Source of the DNA: Seiridium cupressi
Taxonomy: Eukaryota; Ascomycota; Sordariomycetes; Amphisphaeriales; Sporocadaceae
Direction: 5' to 3'
DNA: 64,000 nucleotides
NCBI GenBank assembly: GCA_036674765.1
Contig: JARVKI010000030.1
Location: forward strand, 248,001-312,000
Both the position numbers and the translations under genes were made by a program. Shown here one piece after another: positions 1 through 11,501 of the stretch. The notes beneath the pieces were generated by a model. That model was given only the letters and a program-made list of their open reading frames with translations. It was not told where the DNA came from and ran no database searches. How positions within the stretch are numbered: the first letter of the stretch is position 1; every line of letters starts with the position of its first letter.

Positions 1-891
1 GACTGTTATGTCGTGGTTGGGATCTGAGCGAAGTAAGAAAATGGTTAGCGCCGGGCCGCAGATGCCAGCGCCGTTGATGAGGATTTTGAGTGGCATTGTA
101 GATGATGGCAACGACGTGCAATGGTGTTGATCGTGAACAGTGAATATGTAGTTTTTCAGGTAGTATCAGTTATGTTATATAACAGGGTGTAGTGAACATA
201 TACTTGGTCCTTTTTAAGCTGCTTATTTGAAGGCGTGACACCAAGTTTTAGACCTGGCTATTTGTTTATATGCCATGGCCGAGGGGAAGACAATTGAGCA
301 CATACACGGTATGAACACTACATGTATCTTCACACTACGCTCTCGAATCTAGTGCGATACCGAGCATGACTATTGCAAGAAACCAATCATTACAACGTGT
401 CTTGTGCCCGAGCAGTGCCGAGATTTTGTCCCCGTTAGCTCACGAACGGCCGCGACCGATGTGAGTGCCAGGTGCCCGTCGCAAAATCGTAGACGTCATT
501 TTCTGTCCTACGAGTGGCTTGACGGAAACGCTACCCATCGGCCAATTCTTCAGCGACGGCGTCTGTGCAGCCGACCGTTGGGGACGCCTCAAATTGATCT
601 AGACGCGATTGGTAGCGAATGTCTCGATTGCTTGTGATATTTTGTGACGCGGATCTCGGGGTCCGGTCATGATGGAAGTGCGAGCCTGTCGCGCGTCCCC
701 TGCTGATCAGGGTCGGACCCGCGCTAAAAGACCTGTCAGCCCAGCCCAAATAAGTAAATCATACAATAACTTTAGCAATGGAACTGGCAATTAAACCCAA
801 AGATAGCTGATATTCGGCTCCATCTCGTGAAGGTAGGCCTACTTTTCTATGGATATAGACATAAAACCAGATGGATGCCCAATATATCTAT
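1..891. other. Intergenic, no gene seen
   Basis: No open frame here has recognisable protein character, a plausible start and splice signals. The right part is the 3' flank of the minus-strand membrane-protein gene that ends at 892. Nothing else could be supported. Confidence 0.5.
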
Positions 892-3061
892 CTACTTCCG
901 ATTTCCACGACAAAATAACCAGAATGTCCCAGAGGAAGCCGCTACGACAAAAATGCTCAGAAACACGCCGCCAGCCCAGGCGGGTATCGCCGCGACAGCC
1001 ATCTCCGCAGCATCCTTGAAAAGGATGATGAACCCTCTATTGCCTCTTGAAAATGTCACGCCATCGCACCAGCAATTATTAAAGAAACCAATGAGCTCCC
1101 AGAACGAGATGAGAACCAGCCACAACGTATTGCATGCCACCAGAATGCGACCACTGATGCGTGTTGTCACTGCACCAACGCGGTACCACTTCAAGCTGGA
1201 CGGGGGCGGGGCAGGCTGCGTCTCCTTCTCTGCGGCTGCTCTGTTCGCCACGTGTAATGCCTGATGATGCAGCATGGCAGCATGCGACAAGAAGGAAGAT
1301 GAGAAGAGGAGGAGGAAGGACAGCGTCGCCAAGAAGCCATATATCACGTAGCTGCCGGAACGACAACCAAGGCCAACCACTTCCGTGAGGTAGGCTACTG
1401 TCAGGGCAGCGCCAGTAGTGCCCCATTGAACGAAGAGGGCCATGGCCACAGCGATCGCATTCCTCTGCCAAAAGGCGGCATCGAGCTCGCCCCATCGTGG
1501 ATACTCTGCCGTATCTTTGGGCACAATTCTCAAGCCGTCCTTGGTTGCCAGTCTGCAGTATTGCAGCAGACTCAAGGTATCTCCTCTGAGGTCCTTATGT
1601 CGAAGCTTCTCGTATTCGGGCTTTTCGACGCCATTGAGATCCTTCCTGGCTTCGAAATTCTTTGCGGTGCTTTCAAAGGCATCGTGCACTTGCCTCGCAA
1701 CGTACCACCACGTGAACATTCGGGCATAGTTGAATGTTGGGCCCTCCTGCTTTTCATCACCTGCAACACTAAAACCCAAACAGCTCGGTATGACCTGCTC
1801 CTCTTCCAAGCGGATCTTGCCTCCCTCTACCGATGTTCTGACTAAAGGCTGCATCTTGTTGCGGCTGTGGGCTACGCGGAAACCCCTCTGCTTCTCGAAT
1901 TTTCGAAACATGGTCATTCCAGTTGCAGGATCGAATTCCTCGAAAACGCCCTTCTCGCTATGTGCATAGACAGCAGAGATGGTGTCCTGCTCATTGTTTT
2001 CGACTCCGAGAGTTCGTGAAGTCGCATTGGAGAAATGACGAGTGCGCCCCTTGCGATTGACCTCCATCGATACCATAGACGAACCTGCAATCGCAGCATC
2101 GTCTCGGGCTAGGGCGTGGGCGATTGTGCTATGATCATTCTGGGTTCCAACCATAATCCATCCGCAGATAATGGGGACCTAATTTCTATCAGTTTCATCA
2201 GCACAGTTTCGATGAGCCAGGTCACATACCAGCCAAACCCAAAGAGAGCCACCAGACAGGATCAGTGCCTCTGTTGGATTGCCCAAGGACGACAAGAACG
2301 CCGCAATCACAGTCAACACCCAGGACATAATAGCCACTATGATCTGAGCAATCAGTGAGAGCGTCACGCCACGCCGCGTTCTTTGGACGCTTTCACTGAG
2401 CCGCTCCCACCAGATCTTGTTCTCAGCAAGCACCACTAGACTGCCCAAGCTGCCGTCGTCCTGAGACAAACGGAGAGGTACCTGCTGGCTTTCTTGAAGG
2501 AATTGGCGGGCGTATTTCACAGTTTCTCTCATAGGCCCATGGCTCTCCAGTAGCCTAAAATGTGTTCTGAGCCAATGCTGATTGAGAATCGTTATCATGA
2601 GCGAGTATGTGACGATAATTGGGCTCCCCAGAGCGTAACAAAAACTCATGAAGTTAGCGATCACATTATGCTCCCCTGTCTCGAAGGGTAGCTGTGAGGT
2701 GAGAGCCAGCCACGGAAGTAGATAGTTCGTCGCACCAGAAGAGAAAATCTGAAAGCTGAAGACCTGCAGTTTTCGTGAGCCCACTGTTTACCCCATGTAC
2801 AAGTCAAAAGACACTCACGGTTTGTAACTTATCCCAGCCACAATAGTCGTAGCAGGTTCTCAGATTGATGCCCCACACGTCATTGGCATTTGTGCTGATA
2901 TTGACGAAATCTCCTTTCCGGTTCACTAGCCCAGAGAACACTTGCTGTTGCCCATTGGCGTGCACGACGTCGTCCAATAGCGCAACACACGATCCTTTCC
3001 ACTGATCGGTGCTGTTATATCTAGCAGATAAAGCGTTCCATGCTTTTATTGCGGCGTTCAT
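892..3061 (-). CDS. Fungal multipass membrane protein, unknown function (3 exons)
   Basis: Exons read on the minus strand are 3061-2819, 2763-2230 and 2178-892, giving about 687 aa. Intron 1 has donor GTGAGT and acceptor CTGCAG; intron 2 has donor GTATGT and acceptor ATTAG. Both junctions keep phase 0. The N-terminus carries a short cysteine-containing segment (Cys-Tyr-Asp-Tyr-Cys-Gly) with Asn-X-Thr/Ser sites. Hydrophobic helices follow in exon 2 and near the C-terminus (three or more in the last 200 residues), so an integral membrane protein with a lumenal or extracellular N-terminal part is likely. It resembles uncharacterised membrane proteins that are common in Pezizomycotina. I know no biochemical role. 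The ATG at 3061 is the first good start; a further 5' exon cannot be excluded. Confidence 0.75.
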
Positions 3062-4946
3062 CGTAATGGTGTCAGAGGATCAGGTCAAAAACAGTGAATC
3101 TGCAAATCACCGCCCGCGAGATATCAAAGCGCTCTGAGAAACTTGAATTATGAACCACTTGGATGAGAAAAGCAGGTCGCTTGTTCTGCACCTAAAAGGA
3201 CTTTTGTACAGCATGTCAGTAGCCTCGTGCTACCACAGTGTCACACATGTACACCTTGATCATGAGGCGAAGAGCCGAAGGCTGGGGCTTCTCATTCCTG
3301 CTGCAATCTGGACACCGCATGTTTTTGATATCTCGGTGCCATGGTGCGGCTGAGGGTGGAGTGCATGAAAACCGCACCATCCCAATCCATCGGGTATGTC
3401 CCTCTCGCCAAGTTGATAATCCGATTGAATAGGATCACAATTGGTGTTACGCACCTTCTTCCACCTCACCGAAATCCGCAATCTGGAGAAACGTTCGTGG
3501 CTTATCGAGGGCGCTAAATTCCTTCCATGGTTCCGGCCTGCGAAAGATCAATTGATATCGATGCAGCCTTACCAGCTGAGTGTCAGCATAGCCACCACCA
3601 GCGATTTGTGCGTGGCCTGGACAATCCTCTTGGAGAGGTTCGAATTGCTCACCGAGCTCCTCCCCATGTCTTATCAAATGACGAACCACATGCCTTGGCA
3701 TGCAATTGCGGGTCCTGTCATTATGACTTCGCTAAGCAAGTACGCAGAGTGACCAAACACTGGGAACCCCGCGAAGTATGCAGTCAGCTCTGGCGCCCAC
3801 CCGAGTTTGGTCCCCTCCAGTTGTGCTTATCTAAATGTCTAAAGTGTGCAAATGAGTGCGAGGATGCTGTTGTAAGGCTGGTGATGAACTCACCAGGGGA
3901 GCGCCGCCAGGCAGCAGGCAGCAGGCAGCTAGGTACAATGTAGGCATGTACTGTAGGTCATCGTACATGTAGTTAGTGGATACGATTGGATTAGATTACC
4001 TCTTTAGACGCCTCATGGAGAAAGCCTATGCACGCCAAGACCTCAGCCGCCCCAATTCACAACATACTATGGTACATGTACCCAGACACTGAAGACATTA
4101 CATAGGCGCCGGGAGGACTAAGAGTAAGGTGCGCAATCTTTAACACCATACTATGAGGGGTACGCCTGGTCAGTCGTGGATCAATGGTGCCGACCGCCGC
4201 ATGATGGGAGGTTTGCAGCTTGGTGAAGGAAGCATGAATTAGCTATCACAATTATAACAAGGTTGAAACTCTATACATACTAGCAGATCCCGTGCGTCCC
4301 TGCTACGTGCGTAATTATTACATAGTATTAGATTTACAAGAAACTAGCTACTACAGTATAAATCTATGCTCATTTCTTCCACACTTCCCTGGGGAGGGTA
4401 ATATAGAATGCGTCAGGTCCGCCAGCGTGTATTGTGGAGTTCTAGCGCACAGTTCAGGATTAGGATGTTCTGGAATTCACGAGGCAATGCTGTGCCATCT
4501 CCTGTCATTTTCGGAACCATACCAGTGTGGGGTGTCGGTGATCTGAAATAAAGGAACGCACCATAGTTAACTTGTCGATAGACCATCGATGATTTGTCGC
4601 AAGGTGGCTGAGTGGTCGCCATATGCAATAGGGCAGAGATAGGGTGAGTACAGTAGGAACCTTTGTACGCTAATGTGACAGGGTTTGTTTATATGGCAAC
4701 AGCGTCTGCGCCTTGCAGATAACGCTTGTCCACTATTTCCATGACATGATCTGGATCACTTGCTATGGGGATAAGACGAGATGAGCATGGGCCTTGGATG
4801 CCAGAAAAACTCTCTTAATTGAGCACCGGTCTTCTGAAGTCGTGTGCAATTCCTTGTTGTACAAGTATAACCTGTATTGGCATTTAAGCTCAATTGTTGG
4901 CGCGTTTTGACATATAGCCACAACTACTTACTCCTGGGCAGTAGCT
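3062..4946. other. Intergenic between divergent membrane-protein genes
   Basis: This lies between the starts of two divergently transcribed membrane-protein genes and must hold both promoters. It contains a short tandem CAGGCAG-type run near 3907-3930. A minus-strand open frame at 3447-3701 looks slightly protein-like but I could not join it to an in-frame second exon. Confidence 0.45.
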
Positions 4947-7048
4947 ATGGCACCAGGGCCACAAACGGGCACCAATTTTATTCCGGGCCATCAACTCGGT
5001 CCCGTCATTGCGGACCTGCAGGACTTCAATGAATCCCCCGACCACATTGCAGCCGGCAAAGACTCCCTCGACCAAGGCGATTACGATGCGTCGCTGACAA
5101 ATTTAGTCGACACGAAGCAGCCACGGGCACCTGTCCCCAGTCTGGCAATGGAGATAGGTGCACTCACACTTGCCCTTACATGTCTGGTTGGACTTGTTCT
5201 TCTTCTCAGTCAGTACGACCAAAAACCACCGCCTGAGTGGGTCTTGGGTCCCTGGGGCGTCACCCTCAATGCGGTAATTTCTGTGATATCGCTGGTCTTC
5301 CGTGCTAGTCTTCTCGGGGCCGTGGCTCAGTGCATCGGCCAGTTCTGTTGGGTGTGGTTCAGCACACAGTCCAGGCCTCTCAATGATATCAGCTATTATG
5401 ACGGAGCCAGTAGAGGAGCACTGGGAAGCTTGCGCCTCCTGTTCAGGCTCCGATTCATGTGAGTATAACCTAAAGTGTTGTTGCCACCTTTCTTCTGACA
5501 TGCTGCAGACATTTCGCGAGCCTTGGTGCCGCGATTACGTTGGTCGCTACAATTACCGGCCCAGCTTTTCAGCAAACTGTTATTTATCACTTTCGGCCAG
5601 CCATTGACCCCAGTGAGCAAGCCTACGCGGTAGCAGCAAACAGATGGGGCGACAGTATTGTCGCAGGGTGCGAATTTGTGAATGCTTGTAAGCTCATGAG
5701 AATTATTCCTGCCGGCGTTGCCAATCAAACACTCACACAGTCAGATGTCATAACTCCCCATGATATGGAGGCAGCTATTCGCATCGGCATAATGTCTTCA
5801 AATCTTCTTTCGCTTCCCGATCCACCTTTCAACTGCCCTACTGGTAACTGTACGTGGGATCCGTTTAGCACCTTGGCTATAGGCACAAAGTGTCTGGATA
5901 TCACTGATTCGATATCCCTGAATTGTTCAGCCACAGACGTTGACGGATGCATCTTCGCAGCACCAAATGACCCCTTACTGTCAGCCATGCTCGAGAAAGA
6001 AAACCCATCGTCCATCGCGATGGTTGTGAAAACAGGGCTCGCAGACGATCTAATCACCATGCCTGAACCATCATTCCAGAACTTGACTGTACTCCTAGCC
6101 ATGGTCCAATGGATAAAAGCTTCCACTACTGCCGTCTACGTTGAGCCGGCCTCTACTCTCGAGGCATTCCGGTGCGTATTTTACGCTGCGGTACAAGAGC
6201 TACAGGTAAAGGTGGTCAACGGTGTATACTCAGAGGAAGTACTGCAGGAGCATACGCTCCCTGACGATACCCCAGAGGATTATGCAATGACTGGAGATTT
6301 CTGGAATGCTGCAAAGAGCTCCTCCGACGTTGTGTTTACTCCCCCATTTGCAAAATCACCACCAAACCGAGACACCACATTCGTCCTACCCAGCCGCGCT
6401 TTTTGGAGTCTCTCGAGCGAACTTTGGCACCCCGCACTGCTAAATGGTGACGTCGGCATCAGCGGATCCAACGGGCCCATCAGCGATAGCGATCTGGTCC
6501 TCTCACTGTACAAAGCCGACAACATAACCCGTGCAATGTATACAATGACTAAATCAATGACCGCGGCGATACGAGCAAATAGAACCAATATCTTACAAGC
6601 AAGGGAGAACAATTCACAGTTAATTGCGCCGGAAGAGGCTGTCAATGGCACTGTCTGGGTTCAACAGCAGTTTGTCAGGGTACGTTGGGGTTGGGTGGCC
6701 TTTCCGGCTGTCCTGATTATTATTGCGACCATTTTTCTTGTAGCCACCGTTATGACCACCCGTGCGAAACACATAGGGTTCTGGAAAACAAGCCCTCTCA
6801 CTTTGCTTTTCCACATGCGGCTCCCCGACGACGAAGGCGATTTCTACAAGCCGGCCGGATGGACCGAGTTGGAAAGCCCGGAGGTTATGCGGAAAGCTGC
6901 TGCTGATCTGTGGGGGCAAATTCCCAAGGATGATCGAAGAGAGATCCACGTGTACAGAAAGGCTGGGCAACCTGGTGGGCATTTTCAGCGAGCAAGAGTT
7001 CAAAAGTCGAGATACAGCGGCGATTCGTTGGAAATGGATCGATTTTGA
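4947..7048 (+). CDS. DUF3176 family membrane protein
   Basis: Two exons, 4947-5458 and 5509-7048, encode about 683 aa. The intron has donor GTGAGT and acceptor CTGCAG, and splits an Ile codon. The N-terminal third shows the DUF3176 signature: a hydrophobic helix, an aromatic/proline linker, a helix with Leu-Asn-Ala-Val-Ile-Ser, then a Gln-Phe-Cys-Trp-Val-Trp segment, Arg-Pro-Leu and a downstream Ala-Ser-Arg-Gly-Ala motif. A third helix follows directly after the intron. A long, probably extracellular domain with paired cysteines and many Asn-X-Ser/Thr sites comes next, then a final transmembrane helix near residues 550-575 and a charged cytoplasmic tail. Function of the family is unknown. The start is the first ATG in the exon and leaves a normal soluble N-terminus. 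Confidence 0.85.
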
Positions 7049-7616
7049 ACTTTTATGAAATACGGTGTAGTGAGATGTTAGAGCAGATATACCATCGAAT
7101 TTGACCAGTTTTCTTCGATCACCCACGATTTATGTTGTGGCGTCGAAATGTTTCGTAAGATCATGGATGGTCTCATCATGAATTTCATAAGCGTGCGCGA
7201 AAACTGGCTGCTTGACTGCAACTAAACAGCCACCTTGGTGAAGAGCATTGCACGTTTTAGTCTCCGTGCGTTGTTTAGTGACCGCAGGAGTTGCTAGTAC
7301 AGATTTTTTGGGTTGTTATTGACTTCAAACACGAACTACTTTACGTTTATCTCTCCTCGTATGACATGTAGTTGGTGGAGTGTCCAATACAAACCACGCC
7401 ATCAAGCCGAATTCCTCACTGATGTAGAGGCGCAATTCTTAATGCCAGTACTAAACATGCCTGCTTATAAAAACACGCAATCGCTTGGAAGAGGTATACT
7501 ACTTCCCGGTGGCGATCCTGAAATTAGCTTAGGCTCCAGATGCGAGGATCAAGTCCTATGCCACTACATCACCAACGATCTGACTATTGAAGTCGTCTCC
7601 CGTATCGGGGGGGTTC
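7049..7616. other. Intergenic between convergent genes
   Basis: This separates the 3' ends of the DUF3176 gene and the glycosyltransferase gene. I see no gene in it. Confidence 0.5.
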
Positions 7617-9314
7617 TCAGTGGACACTACTGGATTCTTCCTGGTACAGATCGCGGAATCGGCCAGGGCGATTATACAACGACTTCACCGCGTGGTCCAC
7701 AAGCAACATGAACTTGTCTTCGTCCATGAGCACATCCTCATTATGCCAATCATCCTTGGCCTCCGCCACCTTGCCATGCGCCCTGAAGTAATGCAGGTTC
7801 CGTTCCATGGCGATCGCATGGAAACAATTGATGCCCGTGTCCGGCATGATCTCCACCATAGCCCCGCGGCCTTCGTTCATAAACAGCGCCTGCGTCATAC
7901 CAGCCCCGTGGATTCCGACGAGGATATCTGTGCCCCGCGCTATTTCGATCTGCCTTTTGAATGGCAGGGCAGCCCAATCGATGACCTGGACCTTGATATC
8001 CGGGTATGCGCGCCGTGTCGTGTTGACCAGTGCGCCGAGGTTGAAGAGCCGGCGGGTCTCCTTGCGGTCTACGATCGTCATGGTGAGTTGCCGTGAAGGC
8101 GGTTGATTTCTGTCGTCTTTGATTTCGTAGAGCTCTAGGACTCGCCGAACGAATGTGCGTCGTATCTCGTTCACGCAGCCGTGCTTTTCCCAGTCGTCAT
8201 GCCAGATCGGATTCGCGGCACCGGCCAGAGGAACGATCACGTTCCCTAGTGATTCGAGTGGTTGCTCCGGATTCTGGTCGATCAATTCCTGAATCCGGAT
8301 GGGCTTTTGGTTCGAGAACAATTGCCACAAGTCGTAATACGGGCCTTCTGGGTGATCGTCAAGGATCACTACCTGGGTGCTCTGGTGATCTTCAGGGGAT
8401 TTGAAGAATGCTTCACCGGTTTTCGAATCGCGACTCATCCTCAGAACGTCCATGGTGTAGGCCAAGCTCATAATTTCATGTAGCGAGTGGAAGATATTAT
8501 TTGAGCCCTCGCGCTTTAGCAAGATGGTAAAGTTGCGCGATGCAGGGTCCTCAGCCACGGGTTTCGATGCCTTGACGCCTGTGCTGTTGCGTACCTGCAC
8601 CTTCATATACTCGTTGAATATATACTGAGGGCCTGTGCCATACCAGTACCCGTGGAGTGATGTTAGCGGTACCGCCGGTTTCTTCTCTGGACGGGCACAG
8701 TCCAGATGGAACAGCTTCGAGTGTTTGTCAAAGCGCACGTCTTGCCCGATGCAGAAAGAGTCGACATGCGCATCGGTGTGTAAGCTTTTAGGTGTGTGAA
8801 AGCAAGTTAAGCTTGAGGATGATGCGTCTTTGGTCGAGCAGTAGCCTGTCATGCCATCGCGGAGAAGATCGAGATACTTAGTGGTGAACCTATCTATGCA
8901 AAAGTCTGACTGGGTTGACCGATAAGTGTACTCGTCTGGCACGGGTAGCGGCTCATGGCTGATGGCAACAACTGAAGGAGTCACCGACACGGTAGTCGTC
9001 ACCGTGTGTTCCAAAGTTTTCGTCTGAGTAATTGTTGGCTCAGTCGTAATAGACTCATTTATTACCTCAACGGTAATGCCTCCACCGTGTACTGCGACTG
9101 GCCAATCTGGACCGGATTCGGCGTTTTCCTTGGCTGCCGCACGCACCGGCTCCGGTTGAGATGGCGTGTGGATTCCGGAGACCAGAATGCCTGTCGGTAT
9201 TTGTGGCTCGTATCTCAACTGATTGACTTTCATCAATATCAGTAGGATGGTGATAACCGCCAAACCGATCTGCGTCGTCTTCATCAGCACGAGGCGCCGT
9301 ACGAGGAGACCCAT
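7617..9314 (-). CDS. GT61 family glycosyltransferase (EOGT-like), type II membrane protein
   Basis: A single uninterrupted frame encodes 565 aa. The N-terminus is short and basic, followed by one membrane anchor at about residues 16-30 and a Thr/Val-rich stem, which is the usual layout of a Golgi or ER type II glycosyltransferase. The catalytic part matches the GT61 (DUF563) family, which includes EGF-domain O-GlcNAc transferases: an Asn-Ile-Phe-His-Ser-Leu-His motif in the middle, an Asp-Arg-Lys-Glu-Thr-Arg segment, and the conserved His-Gly-Ala-Gly-Met-Thr motif with its histidine at residue 469, followed by a Val-Glu-Ile-Met-Pro segment. Family members transfer sugars from nucleotide donors to proteins or polysaccharides; the acceptor here is unknown. 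Length is normal and no break is seen. Confidence 0.9.
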   Translation of the reverse strand: MGLLVRRLVLMKTTQIGLAVITILLILMKVNQLRYEPQIPTGILVSGIHTPSQPEPVRAAAKENAESGPDWPVAVHGGGITVEVINESITTEPTITQTKTLEHTVTTTVSVTPSVVAISHEPLPVPDEYTYRSTQSDFCIDRFTTKYLDLLRDGMTGYCSTKDASSSSLTCFHTPKSLHTDAHVDSFCIGQDVRFDKHSKLFHLDCARPEKKPAVPLTSLHGYWYGTGPQYIFNEYMKVQVRNSTGVKASKPVAEDPASRNFTILLKREGSNNIFHSLHEIMSLAYTMDVLRMSRDSKTGEAFFKSPEDHQSTQVVILDDHPEGPYYDLWQLFSNQKPIRIQELIDQNPEQPLESLGNVIVPLAGAANPIWHDDWEKHGCVNEIRRTFVRRVLELYEIKDDRNQPPSRQLTMTIVDRKETRRLFNLGALVNTTRRAYPDIKVQVIDWAALPFKRQIEIARGTDILVGIHGAGMTQALFMNEGRGAMVEIMPDTGINCFHAIAMERNLHYFRAHGKVAEAKDDWHNEDVLMDEDKFMLLVDHAVKSLYNRPGRFRDLYQEESSSVH

Positions 9315-10578
9315 GGCGAGGTTTCGGGCTATGTCTCGGCGGGTGAAGTGTTTGTTTGATTCTGTAGAGCTGTTTTTCAGCTCTTGGCGCTCTTTCTCTC
9401 AGCCCTTCGACATCTTGTTGAACTTGCCCAAGTCAGGTAGTGGTGGCACGAAACCGTACTTGGCACAGAAAACTGAGACCAGCAGCAACGTTGTCCTCCA
9501 CGGGATTTCTCATTCTTATGGACTGGATCCATCTCCTAATTCTCTCGAGCCATTGCAAAGGCATTTTCGCATACCCCTGACTATTGTCTAGCGGCCCACA
9601 TGCATGGAGCGACTAGCCATTGCGCTGAGGTCTGAATAGGAAATGGTCTTTCAGCTAGGCCAGCTACAGCCAGCCACAAGCAGCACGTAAGGATAATCTG
9701 CAACTACTTCGGGTAGAAATCCAGTCGTGCAGCCAATGGAAATGTGAGGGCAGATTCGATAGCTGACTTTAAGTGCTTGTCCATCTTATCGGGCTGTTTA
9801 GCTCCCTGCAGGCTAGACGGTTTGGAGTACACCTACCGGCGCTATGAAAGCAGCGATTGAGTCGTTATTAAGATAGCATGTTTCCACTTTACCTCAGCTA
9901 TTCCACAAAGCGCGAATCTAGCCCTCAGGCATCGTATGCTTGAATGTGCCCCGCCTCGGTAGATGGATAAGAGGGCATAGATGAGCCGATACAATACTGC
10001 TATCGGTCGGCCACGATGAATGCATTACTCCGGACTACGTTGTAGTCATTGGGAAGTATGGAAGACTTGAAACTGCCACCTCATATACACTGGTTGTCGA
10101 TGAGACATGGGTAATGGCAGTACTGCCGAATTGAAAGATTCGTTGGCAGGTATGTTGTCAGGAAGAAGCGTACATCCGTTGGCACGTTTTCTACGAATCT
10201 TTATTGAATGGCTACCGTACATGTACTGGAATGGGGCTCCGCCTTTGACTATGGATGTCGTATGGGCTAGCACGCCCGAGTGGTGGAACCACAAGGGTTG
10301 GCAAAGTCCAGTGGCCAGTCCAAGTGACATTTGTTGCTAACGTAATGTTTGTTTGTAATTGGGTACTCTGTCAAAAGGGGTTTATGGCAATATTTTCAGT
10401 GCTTCCTTTTGACTATGTACATCTATCCTTTTTTAGCTGGCAGCCTTGGCTCGCAAGGGCTCTTATCAAGCTACTTTAGTGTATCACGGAACGTGCCGCG
10501 AAGCACCCAAAGAATCACGTCACGACGCGTCGTTCGCCATGAATTGCCTACACTTCCACATAACAGATAACGTCCACC
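9315..10578. other. Intergenic, divergent promoter region
   Basis: This lies between the 5' end of the GT61 gene and the start of the small zinc-binding gene. Only short open frames without codon-usage or family support are present. Confidence 0.45.
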
Positions 10579-11141
10579 ATGGCTTCAAACAGTGGCAAAG
10601 GATTGTTGCTAGACGCAATCGATAAGGCCGACGCTGTCGCATTGCGTTTGGTGCTTAAGTCGATGTGTAACTCTTTTGAAGAGTGCCATATTGAAGCGGC
10701 TAAACTGCTCCTAACCAAGAAGTGGAAGTCTACCGGAGGCTCAGGGCAGTCGAACAGTAGCAGCAAGAAGCAGAAGAGCGACGACATACTCATATCGCGA
10801 TACGAGAAATGCTCCACTTGCAAGGAGGTTTTCGACGTCACAGATAACTGCGAAGATTCGTGCCAGATACATCCTGGTTTGTTAACCTCCTTATTAAGCC
10901 CGACCTTAGGTTAAGTTTACCATCTAACTTGAGGAAACCTACGGATATCTTGGAAGTCGACCCTGAGTACTTCCCTGACGATGATGATATCCAGGCAGGA
11001 GATATTGATGTTGACGACGATTGGCGTGTGGAGGAGTTCCCGGAGGGCTTCGAGTGGCAGTGTTGCGGAGAAGCCGCCAACGGGAAACCATGCCAGGTGC
11101 AGAAACATAGATTGAAAATTCGCTCGAAACAGGTGGTGTAG
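10579..11141 (+). CDS. Small Cys/His-rich putative zinc-binding protein (2 exons)
   Basis: Exon 1 starts at the ATG in a good context (CCACCATGG). It codes for a basic, Ser/Lys-rich segment, then Cys-X2-Cys, Phe-Asp-Val, another Cys, and a His-Pro-Gly. Exon 2 supplies a very acidic stretch and then Phe-Glu-Trp-Gln-Cys-Cys, a further Cys and a His. This Cys-Cys...Cys...His-Pro-Gly...Trp-X-Cys-Cys...Cys...His layout occurs in unnamed fungal proteins and suggests zinc coordination. The intron boundary is uncertain: an acceptor TTGAG at 10933 keeps frame with a weak donor at 10881, while the better-looking donor GTTTGT at 10877 keeps frame only with an acceptor at 10956. The protein is about 165-170 aa. 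No function is known. Confidence 0.6.
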
Positions 11142-11501
11142 CGGTAGACGCAAATGTGCCCGTTTGGTCCCTTATTGAGTAACTCAGTATAATGCCTTGT
11201 TTTGAATTGTGAACAGCAGTGATTCACTGTTCATTGCAATAGTATATGTGGCTATGACTTTGTGAACGTAAGCGCCTTCGTTGCTTTGTCTGCTCATCTA
11301 CTGACCACTCACTTATTCTTGTGGCTTGCCAAGCTTCCCTTTGTCTTAAAACACCACTCATATCCGCATCAAGATAAGTTGCTACGACTCAACACAGCTA
11401 ACTACTCAGCGCTTGAGGGCTAAGTCTGCCAAGAAAGCACTACTGGCTCGAGTCATACATATCTTCCTCGGTCGATCGACTTGGAGTCAGCACTTGCAAT
11501 C
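11142..11501. other. Short intergenic region
   Basis: This is the presumed 3' UTR of the upstream gene and the promoter of the next one. No gene is seen. Confidence 0.45.

Noticed and set aside
3447..3701. Minus-strand open frame with some protein-like character
   Set aside because: The possible GTGCGT donor at 3454 leaves phase 1, and no acceptor before the next open stretch keeps frame. No domain is recognised.
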